A stretch of DNA of 5,684 nucleotides, taken from the NCBI GenBank assembly GCA_937934775.1, contig CALGYL010000097.1, positions 1 through 5,684 on the forward strand. Reading direction: 5' to 3'. The stretch's first letter is position 1; each line of letters begins with the position of its first letter. Under the pieces are notes generated by a model. That model was not told where the DNA came from and did no database searches. It saw only the letters and a list, made by a program, of their open reading frames with translations. The position numbers and the translations under genes were made by a program. The DNA is from an uncultured Clostridia bacterium. GTDB taxonomy: Bacteria; Bacillota; Clostridia; Christensenellales; Aristaeellaceae. Of the stretch, positions 1-5,422 are shown in pieces.

Positions 1-350
1 GGCACTGAAGGGCGGCGCGCTTTACGCCTGGGGCTACAACGACTATGGCCAATTGGGCGACGGAACCACGACGCAGCAGCATACCCCCGCCTTGATCGGC
101 ACGGGGTATACGGCGATCACAGCAGGCGCTTCCCATTCCCTTGCGTTGAAGGGCAGCGCGCTCTACGCTTGGGGACGGAACAGCAGTGGTCAGTTGGGCG
201 ACGGAACCTCAACAAACCAAAGTATTCCCATCCTGATCGGTACTGGGTACAGGACGATCGCGGCATGTAACAACCATTCCCTGGCACTGAAGGGCGGCGC
301 GCTTTACGCCTGGGGATCCAACGGCTATGGCCAATTGGGCGACGGAACCA
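1..350 (+). repeat. 141-bp tandem repeats encoding RCC1 blades
   Basis: The coding DNA for the RCC1 blades repeats with a 141-nt period. The first 67 bases of the window recur from 283, two periods downstream, with only about three mismatches and an initial identical run of more than 30 bases. The middle copy (from about 142) is more diverged. This suggests recent duplication or gene conversion between alternate blades. More copies probably lie to the left of the window. Confidence 0.85.
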
Positions 351-1291
351 ATACGAGTCGGAACACCCCCACCCGCGTGACGTTCCCCGCTCCGCCTTCG
401 CCAACACCGCTGCACATCTCCCGCTTCGACGTCCGGAACGCGAACCTGAGTGTCGGCGATAAGGCGGTATTTACGGTGGAAACCAGTAACGACGTCACCA
501 GGGCGAGCCTATACAATCAAGCTGACGCGCAGGTCGCCTCGACCCAGGCTTACAAGAGCTCGGGCGACAGGCGGATCTGGACGATCTCCCTCGAAATGAC
601 CACCCCCGGTGAATTTTTCTACTATGCCAAGGCAAGCAACGCCGGCGGGACCAGCGATCCCTCGGTGGCTGTCGTCGTCAATGTCAGCGACAAGAGCCTC
701 ACGGTCCGGAACTTTACCATCAGCAGCCCTGTGCTGGATGTCGGCGAGACGGTGATCTTCCAGGTCACGACCGGAAAACTGGTGAACAAGGTGAGCATCC
801 TGCGAACCCCCTCCAACGCAGTTTTTGCATACAGTGTGAAACCTACCAAGTCCACGGGCACCCAGAAGATCTGGACGATCAAGCACAGGCTCACAGAAGC
901 CGACATGGGAAATCATATGTTGTACGCCCAGATCGACAGCAAGTACGGCGAAGGCCCGGCAAGCGAAGCTTGGGATTTCAAAGTGACCGACAACCTGCCC
1001 AGGATCATCTCCATTTTCGCTGACCCACTGACCGTGAAGCGTGGGAAAGAGCTAGATTTCGTGGTCATAACAAATACGGCGACCACACACGTATGGATCT
1101 CCAACGACAAGAAGGAAAAGTGGCTGCAGACTACTTGGGTGATTCCGGACCCGTTCGTACCGAATCGGCGCGTATGGACGGTCTTCACAAAGCCCATGCA
1201 GTTGGGCGTCCGGAAGTTCTACGCTCAGGCATGGCGGGGCGCGTTACCCGGTCCGATGGTTCTGGCGAGAAAAATCCGGGTGGTCAAATAA
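2..1291 (+). CDS. RCC1-repeat / Ig-like-repeat protein, C-terminal part (5' end outside window)
   Basis: The reading frame is open from base 2 with no stop, so this is the C-terminal 429 residues of a longer protein; the TTG at 53 lies inside a repeat and is not a credible start. Residues 1-130 contain two full and one partial RCC1-type repeats of 47 residues (signature ALYAWG.N..GQLGDGT), typical of beta-propeller blades in the RCC1/ATS1-like family. A proline-rich linker (APPSPTP) follows, then three related beta-sandwich repeats at about 139-232, 233-333 and 334-429. Each of these has an early VGD/VGE/KRGKE strand, a mid-domain IWT/VWT motif and a later YYAKA/YAQ motif. There is no LPXTG motif or C-terminal membrane segment. 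Bacterial proteins of this build are usually secreted or surface-associated and may bind ligands or carbohydrates; the function here is unknown. A terminator follows it. It is not a normal neighbour of phage terminase genes, so it may be host DNA, phage cargo or the distal end of a circular phage map. Confidence 0.85.
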   Translation, partial: ALKGGALYAWGYNDYGQLGDGTTTQQHTPALIGTGYTAITAGASHSLALKGSALYAWGRNSSGQLGDGTSTNQSIPILIGTGYRTIAACNNHSLALKGGALYAWGSNGYGQLGDGTNTSRNTPTRVTFPAPPSPTPLHISRFDVRNANLSVGDKAVFTVETSNDVTRASLYNQADAQVASTQAYKSSGDRRIWTISLEMTTPGEFFYYAKASNAGGTSDPSVAVVVNVSDKSLTVRNFTISSPVLDVGETVIFQVTTGKLVNKVSILRTPSNAVFAYSVKPTKSTGTQKIWTIKHRLTEADMGNHMLYAQIDSKYGEGPASEAWDFKVTDNLPRIISIFADPLTVKRGKELDFVVITNTATTHVWISNDKKEKWLQTTWVIPDPFVPNRRVWTVFTKPMQLGVRKFYAQAWRGALPGPMVLARKIRVVK

Positions 1292-1325
1292 TCGTGTAAA
1301 CACCCAGGCAAGTCCAGATGAACCT

Positions 1326-1352
1326 AGCCGCTCTAAAAAGGGCGGCTTTCTT
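1326..1352 (+). terminator. Intrinsic terminator after the RCC1/Ig-like gene
   Basis: A 9-bp stem, AGCCGCTCT pairing with AGGGCGGCT (one G-T wobble), closes an AAAA loop and is followed by a TTTCTT tract. It lies 34 bases after the stop of the RCC1/Ig-like gene and ends 31 bases before the small terminase start, so it should separate the two transcription units. The rest of the 92-bp gap shows no clear sigma-70-type promoter. Confidence 0.8.
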
Positions 1353-1368
1353 GTGCCCACGATGATGG

Positions 1369-1375
1369 AAGGAGG
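1369..1375 (+). promoter_or_regulatory. Ribosome binding site that decides the terS start
   Basis: AAGGAGG lies 8 bases before the ATG at 1384. An in-frame GTG at 1375 overlaps the last base of this Shine-Dalgarno and so cannot be the natural start. This makes ATG 1384 the better choice. Confidence 0.8.
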
Positions 1376-1383
1376 TGTGCCAG

Positions 1384-1878
1384 ATGGCGACCAGAGGCAG
1401 AAAGCCCAAGCCCACAGCGATCAAGTTGCTCGAAGGCAATCCGGGCAAGCGTCCGCTCAATGCGCATGAGCCGGTCATGCCCAAGGGGAGCATCAAATGC
1501 CCGGCCTGGATTCTGCCGGAAGCCAAGAAAGAGTGGAAGCGTCTGGCACCCGCCCTTGAAGCGATGGGTGTACTGACCATGGCCGACCTGACGGCCTTTG
1601 AAGGCTACTGTCAGGCGTACGCGCGGTGGAAGGAGGCCGAGGCATTCATCACGCAGCACGGCTCCATCTTCAAAACGCCCAGCGGGTATGTCCAGCAGGT
1701 CCCGCAGGTGTCCATCGCCCAGCAGAATCTAAAGATCATGCAGTCGTTCTGCTCGGAGTTTGGCCTGACGCCCGCAACCCGCGCCCGTATCATCGCAGCA
1801 GGTGGTGGTTTAGATGATACGTTCTCCACAGACCCCATGGAGACGCTGCTGAAGGGCGGGTGGACGGGTGGCGTTTGA
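1384..1878 (+). CDS. terS: Phage terminase small subunit, P27 family
   Basis: This 164-residue protein is the DNA-recognition subunit of the packaging motor; it binds the phage packaging site and delivers DNA to the large subunit. The N-terminus has the family hallmark, a basic stretch RGRKPKPT (4-11) followed by LLEGNPGKRP (15-24), as in P27-type (TIGR01558-like) small terminases. The middle is a predicted helical region (about 48-90), and FGLTPATRARI near 126-136 is the conserved C-terminal segment of the family. Length is normal for the family. The start is ATG 1384 because of the AAGGAGG placed 8 bases upstream. The end overlaps the terL start by 11 nt, which points to translational coupling. 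I see no promoter directly upstream, so transcription may enter from elsewhere despite the terminator just before it. Confidence 0.93.
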   Translation: MATRGRKPKPTAIKLLEGNPGKRPLNAHEPVMPKGSIKCPAWILPEAKKEWKRLAPALEAMGVLTMADLTAFEGYCQAYARWKEAEAFITQHGSIFKTPSGYVQQVPQVSIAQQNLKIMQSFCSEFGLTPATRARIIAAGGGLDDTFSTDPMETLLKGGWTGGV

Positions 1879-3421
1879 TGAGAATAGGGCCAGGCGGGCC
1901 ACTTCATTCATTGAGTGCCTGAAGCACACCAAGGGCGAGTTCCATGGAAAGCCGTTCAAGCTGCTGCCGTGGCAGGACAAGATCATTCGCGAGGTGTTCG
2001 GTACCGTCCGTGATGATGATCCGACCATGCGGCAGTACACCACCGCCTATATCGAAATCCCGAAGAAGCAAGGTAAGTCGGAGCTTGGCGCGGCCATTGC
2101 CCTGAACATGCTGGTCAATGACGATGAATGGAAGGCCGAAGTGTACAGCTGCGCGTCCGACCGCCAGCAGGCGGCCATCGTGTTTGACGTCGCGGTGGAT
2201 ATGGTCAAGCAGTCCCCGGCGCTCCTGAAGCGCATCAAGATCATCCCCTCCGTAAAGCGCATGGTATACCAGCCCACCGGCAGCATCTATCAGGTGCTAT
2301 CTTCGGAAGTTGCCACCAAACACGGCCTGAACGTCAGCGCCTGTATCTTCGACGAGCTCCACACCCAGCCCACCCGCGCACTTTACGACGTCATGACCCA
2401 GGGCTCGGGCGATGCCCGGAAACAGCCGCTGTGGTTTTTCCTCACAACCGCCGGTACGGACCGAAACAGCATCTGCTGGGAGGTGCACCAGAAGGCGCTC
2501 GACCTGTTGGAGGGGCGCAAAGCCGACCCACGCTTCTATCCGGTCATCTTCGGACTGCCGGATGATGCGGACTGGCAGGATGAGCAGAACTGGTATAAAG
2601 CCAATCCGTCTCTGGACCACACGATCACCATCGATAAGGTGCGCGACGCCTACCGAAAAGCGGTGGAAACGCCCGCGGACGAGAACATGTTCCGGCAGCT
2701 GCGCCTGAACCAGTGGGTGAAGCAGTCCATCCGCTGGATGCCCATGGATCGTTGGGATGAGTGCGGCGGTGTTGTGAATGCTGTGGCACTGGAAGGCCGG
2801 GTTTGCTATGCGGGGCTGGACCTTGCGTCCACGAGTGACTTGACGACGCTGGTACTGGTGTTCCCTCCGGAAGATGAGGAGGAGCCGTACACCGTCCTGC
2901 CCTTCTTCTGGCTGCCTGATGAGACGCTCTCCTTACGCGTCCGGCGCGATCATGTGATGTACGACGTCTGGAAGGCGCAGCAGCACCTTATGACCACGGA
3001 AGGCAACGTTGTCCACTATGGGTTCATCGAGAAGTTTATCTGTGATCTTGGCGAGCGCTACAACATCCGGGAGATCGCCTACGACCGCTGGAACGCCACT
3101 ATGATGGTGCAGGCGCTGGAGAACGATGGGTTCACCATGGTTCCCTTCGGGCAGGGCTTCAAGGACATGAGCCCTCCGACGAAGGAACTGATGCGCATCG
3201 TGTTGGAACGGAAGCTGAATCACGGCGGACATCCGGTGCTCCGATGGAACATGGACAACGCTTTCGTCCGCACTGACCCCGCCGGGAACCTCAAGATTGA
3301 CAAGGAGAAGTCGACGGAAAAGGTGGACGGCGTGGTGGCGCTGGTCATGGCGTTGGATCGGGCAATGAAGAACCAGAACTGTGGCTCCGTTTATGATGAA
3401 CGCGGGCTGCTTTTTATTTGA
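1868..3421 (+). CDS. terL: Phage terminase large subunit (ATPase plus nuclease, Terminase_1 type)
   Basis: This 517-residue protein is the motor ATPase that translocates DNA into the prohead and the nuclease that cuts concatemers. The N-terminal ATPase has an adenine-binding-like LLPWQ (32-36), a Walker A variant PKKQGKS (65-71, lysine 70), a Walker B IFDE (160-163, aspartate 162 and catalytic glutamate 163) and a coupling motif TTAGT (193-197). The RNase H-like nuclease domain follows, with acidic residues D318 in GLDLAS, D406 in AYDRWN and D487 in KVDGVVAL as the likely metal ligands. Length and motif order are complete, so the gene appears intact. The start is a GTG inside the terS end with only a weak GGGCGGG-like Shine-Dalgarno, consistent with coupling to terS; no in-frame ATG lies near the N-terminus. 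The stop is 10 bases before the HNH start. Confidence 0.96.
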   Translation: MAFDENRARRATSFIECLKHTKGEFHGKPFKLLPWQDKIIREVFGTVRDDDPTMRQYTTAYIEIPKKQGKSELGAAIALNMLVNDDEWKAEVYSCASDRQQAAIVFDVAVDMVKQSPALLKRIKIIPSVKRMVYQPTGSIYQVLSSEVATKHGLNVSACIFDELHTQPTRALYDVMTQGSGDARKQPLWFFLTTAGTDRNSICWEVHQKALDLLEGRKADPRFYPVIFGLPDDADWQDEQNWYKANPSLDHTITIDKVRDAYRKAVETPADENMFRQLRLNQWVKQSIRWMPMDRWDECGGVVNAVALEGRVCYAGLDLASTSDLTTLVLVFPPEDEEEPYTVLPFFWLPDETLSLRVRRDHVMYDVWKAQQHLMTTEGNVVHYGFIEKFICDLGERYNIREIAYDRWNATMMVQALENDGFTMVPFGQGFKDMSPPTKELMRIVLERKLNHGGHPVLRWNMDNAFVRTDPAGNLKIDKEKSTEKVDGVVALVMALDRAMKNQNCGSVYDERGLLFI

Positions 3422-3431
3422 AGGTGGGCAA

Positions 3432-3758
3432 ATGCCGAAGAAACCGAAACGTCCATGTCGGCATCCTGGCTGCCCCAACCTCAGCGACGCGCCCTATTGC
3501 GAGCAGCACCGAAAGCAGTACGCGCGCGAAACGGCGACACAGCGGGGCTACGACGGGCGCTGGAGGAAGGCACGGGCGATCTTCCTAAAGAAGCATCCGC
3601 TCTGCGCGGAATGTTTGCGCGAGAATAGGTTGGCTCCCGCCAACGTGATCGACCATATCATCCCCCATCGCGGCGACGAGCGGCTGTTCTGGGATCAGGC
3701 CAACTGGCGACCACTCTGCAAGCCCTGCCATGACCGAAAAACAGGTTCTGGCTCATAA
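3432..3758 (+). CDS. HNH endonuclease, phage packaging-associated
   Basis: This 108-residue protein is a small metal-dependent nuclease of the type encoded beside HK97-like terminases, where such proteins are known to assist terminase DNA cleavage. It has a zinc-finger-like N-terminus (C9, C14, C23, H26) and a second cysteine set (C58, C61, C96, C99) that holds the HNH fold. The core is VIDHIIPH (D74-H75), N91 in the NWRPLC motif and H100 in the CHDRKT motif, so the active-site residues are present. The start is ATG 3432, with AAGGTGG at 3421-3427 overlapping the terL stop; an in-frame ATG at 3381 lies inside terL and lacks a convincing ribosome binding site. The protein stops only eight residues after H100 (ending GSGS). 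It sits after terL, whereas this HNH type is commonly upstream of terS. It is the last phage gene before the cargo module. Confidence 0.9.
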   Translation: MPKKPKRPCRHPGCPNLSDAPYCEQHRKQYARETATQRGYDGRWRKARAIFLKKHPLCAECLRENRLAPANVIDHIIPHRGDERLFWDQANWRPLCKPCHDRKTGSGS

Positions 3759-3765
3759 GAAAACT

Positions 3766-3800
3766 GTTTACTTTTTTGAGAATTCGGATATAATATAAAC
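3766..3800 (+). promoter_or_regulatory. Possible operator: inverted repeat spanning the promoter
   Basis: GTTTA at 3766-3770 and TAAAC at 3796-3800 are inverted copies that bracket the whole promoter. A smaller palindrome AAACTGTTT (3761-3769) overlaps the -35 side, and GAATTC (3780-3785) lies in the spacer. Autoregulating XRE proteins often bind paired inverted sites at their own promoter, so these are candidate sites for the downstream XRE protein. The repeats are short and AT-rich, so chance is possible. Confidence 0.3.
3767..3794 (+). promoter_or_regulatory. Promoter of the XRE-IrrE / PIN operon
   Basis: A perfect -10 box TATAAT (3789-3794) lies 16 bp after a -35-like TTTACT (3767-3772, four of six matches to TTGACA), in an AT-rich patch unlike the GC-rich genes on either side. 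The predicted start of transcription is near 3801, giving a leader of only about 17 bases that starts at the Shine-Dalgarno AGGAGG (3801-3806). It gives the two-gene module its own expression inside the late gene cluster. Confidence 0.75.
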
Positions 3801-3817
3801 AGGAGGGGGCGGCGATC

Positions 3818-4861
3818 ATGATCGGCAAGAATCTAAAATATTATCGTTTGCAGAATAAGCTGACGAAAAAAGCAATGGCGGAGAAAATCGGCGTGACCGC
3901 CATGTCTATTACTCATTACGAGAATGACGAACGTATGCCTGATATGCGGATCATTCGCCAGATGATGGCAGTACTGAATGTCAAACTTGCGGATTTCCTC
4001 TCCGCCAGGAACAATGAACATGTTTATGTGCATGGGGAATTCCGGCGCAACAGTACGTTATCGGAGCAATCCCAAGAGTATATCCGCGAGAGCGTTGAAG
4101 AGTATCTGGATCGCTTTTTTACGGTAATTGCCATTCTGGGAAAGAAGGCGGTTCCGGAACCGCCGGCTTGCCGTTCTCTTTCCGTAACTCAAAGTGTGGA
4201 AGCAGATGCCCGGCAACTCAGGCAGCATCTTGGTTTCGCATTGGAAGGCCCCGTTCAAGATCTGGTCGGCGCAATGGAAAACAAGGGCATCCTTATCTAT
4301 GTCTTCGATATGGATAGCGACAAGTTTTCCGGCATGAGCGGGTTTGTTGACGATTACCCCTATGTGATTCTCAACAACAATATGACTGCTGAGAGACAGC
4401 GGTCTACTTTGGTTCATGAGTTGGCGCACCTCTTTCTCCGATTTCCGGAAGACATGGATGAAAAGGCTGTTGAGCAGTATGCCACGGCAGTCAGTGGCGC
4501 ATTTTTGTTCCCTCAGAGCGACGCCTACCGAGAGTTGGGGTTAAAGCGTACCAAAATCACGAAGGACATGATCATGGTCGCGAAAGAGTATGGAATATCC
4601 ATGCTCATGCTGGCAAAGCGCGCGGAGATCCTGAAGATTGTTTCTGAACCGCTATACAGAGAATTCATGATCCAGGCGTCCCAGAATAATTGGCGCAAGT
4701 ATGAACCTTCCAGAATACCCAAAGAGCAACCCGAATTGTTCCGGCAACTGGTTATTCGTGCAATCGGCGAAGGAGAGATTACGCCTCAGAGAGCTGCTGA
4801 ACTCCTCAAAGCCCCCTATGATCATGTGATGAGTATGGTCCGCATTCATGGGGAGGACTAA
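3818..4861 (+). CDS. XRE helix-turn-helix regulator fused to ImmA/IrrE zinc metallopeptidase domain (likely antitoxin/regulator)
   Basis: This 347-residue protein has two parts. Residues 3-62 form an XRE/Cro-type DNA-binding domain, with the helix-turn-helix at about 16-35 and the typical end YENDERMP (34-41). After a linker and helical segment (about 66-125) comes an ImmA/IrrE-type peptidase domain (COG2856-like, about 130-260) with HELAH at 200-204, the HExxH zinc motif with catalytic E201. The third zinc ligand is probably E215 or E219 in the helix before SGAFLFP (226-232). The last 40 residues include EGEITPQRAAELLK, a small helical element common at the end of XRE-peptidase fusions. The start ATG has AGGAGG 11 bases upstream and its own promoter. 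Its stop overlaps the PIN start. In known relatives (ImmA/ImmR, IrrE/DdrO) the peptidase cleaves an XRE repressor after DNA damage. Here both domains are in one chain, and the neighbour suggests an antitoxin-like regulator role. Cytoplasmic; no signal peptide or membrane segment. Confidence 0.92.
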   Translation: MIGKNLKYYRLQNKLTKKAMAEKIGVTAMSITHYENDERMPDMRIIRQMMAVLNVKLADFLSARNNEHVYVHGEFRRNSTLSEQSQEYIRESVEEYLDRFFTVIAILGKKAVPEPPACRSLSVTQSVEADARQLRQHLGFALEGPVQDLVGAMENKGILIYVFDMDSDKFSGMSGFVDDYPYVILNNNMTAERQRSTLVHELAHLFLRFPEDMDEKAVEQYATAVSGAFLFPQSDAYRELGLKRTKITKDMIMVAKEYGISMLMLAKRAEILKIVSEPLYREFMIQASQNNWRKYEPSRIPKEQPELFRQLVIRAIGEGEITPQRAAELLKAPYDHVMSMVRIHGED

Positions 4862-5355
4862 TGCGATACATCAGCAGCGATACAAATATCTGGATCGATT
4901 TCATCGTGATTCAATGCCTGGAGTATCCGTTTCGGCTGAGCTATACATATTGCATGAGTCGGGACGCTATTGAGGACGAACTCCTCTCCCCAAAGGAGAG
5001 CGGCCAGCAACTGCTCGCTCTTGGACTGGAGCCGGTCGATATTACCGACGAGGAACTGCTGTTGGCAATTGGCTATCGCAATAGGTACATAAAGATATCA
5101 GCTTATGATGCCATCGCGCTCGCCATCGCCAAAGCACGAGGGATCATCCTGTTGACGGGTGACAAGTCACTGCGAAAGGCAGCCCAGACTGAAAAAGTTG
5201 AATTTCGAGGATCGCTCTGGATATTGGATCAGCTAATGGAGAACAGCCTGGTTACCCCAGACGAATACCGTGCTGCGTTGATGGCGCTTCAAAAGGTGAA
5301 CGGCTCCGAGGTCCGACTGCCTTCGGACGAAATACGCAAGCGGCTTGATCAGTAG
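4861..5355 (+). CDS. PIN-domain ribonuclease, probable toxin partner
   Basis: This 164-residue protein has the PIN acidic residues in order: D7 in the N-terminal SDTNIWIDF strand, E38/E40 in AIEDEL, D83 in SAYDAIALAIA and D101 in LLTGDKSLRKAA. These would bind Mg2+/Mn2+ for RNA cleavage, so the site looks intact. The C-terminal third (about 117-164: LWILDQLMENSLVTPDEYRAAL and beyond in outline, a helical tail) is outside the PIN core. Its ATG shares one base with the upstream TAA (TAATG), and GGAGG at 4852-4856 sits only 4 bases before it, so translation is coupled to the XRE-IrrE gene. PIN proteins next to XRE-peptidase genes are a known toxin-antitoxin-like association. The RNA target cannot be deduced; a phage-defence or exclusion role is inference. 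A terminator follows. Confidence 0.88.
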   Translation: MRYISSDTNIWIDFIVIQCLEYPFRLSYTYCMSRDAIEDELLSPKESGQQLLALGLEPVDITDEELLLAIGYRNRYIKISAYDAIALAIAKARGIILLTGDKSLRKAAQTEKVEFRGSLWILDQLMENSLVTPDEYRAALMALQKVNGSEVRLPSDEIRKRLDQ

Positions 5356-5370
5356 AAAACGATTGTGATC

Positions 5371-5400
5371 GGCACCTCAGGATTGGGGTGCCTTTTATTA
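5371..5400 (+). terminator. Intrinsic terminator after the PIN gene, upstream of portal
   Basis: GGCACCTC pairs with GGGGTGCC (5371-5378 with 5385-5392, one T-G wobble) around an AGGATT loop, followed by TTTTATTA. It begins 15 bases after the PIN stop and closes the two-gene unit. It also lies directly before the portal gene with no visible promoter in between, so transcription of the structural genes would need read-through or antitermination. Confidence 0.82.
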
Positions 5401-5422
5401 TGCCCATATTTCGGAGGTGGCG

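Noticed and set aside
53..55. TTG at 53 as start of the RCC1 gene
   Set aside because: It falls in the middle of an RCC1 blade and the frame is open to the left edge with matching repeat sequence, so the gene is simply cut by the window.
509..916. Long antisense open frames across the RCC1/Ig-like gene and similar ones across terL (for example 2933-3478 on the minus strand)
   Set aside because: They are shadows of the well-supported plus-strand genes in GC-rich DNA: low-complexity translations, no recognisable domain and no independent ribosome binding sites.
1292..1383. Promoter, tRNA or attachment site in the gap before terS
   Set aside because: Apart from the terminator and the ribosome binding site I see no -35/-10 pair, tRNA-like fold or repeated core sequence.
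3758..5360. AGAAAAC at 3758-3764 and 5354-5360 as target-site duplication flanking the PIN module
   Set aside because: Seven A-rich bases next to stop codons are likely by chance, there are no inverted ends, and the promoter and terminator do not fit neatly within a transposon-like boundary. No transposase or recombinase is present.
5396..5401. TATTAT as a -10 box for the portal gene
   Set aside because: It overlaps the terminator T-tract and no -35-like hexamer lies 15-19 bp upstream; the closest, TTGTGA at 5363, is 27 bp away.
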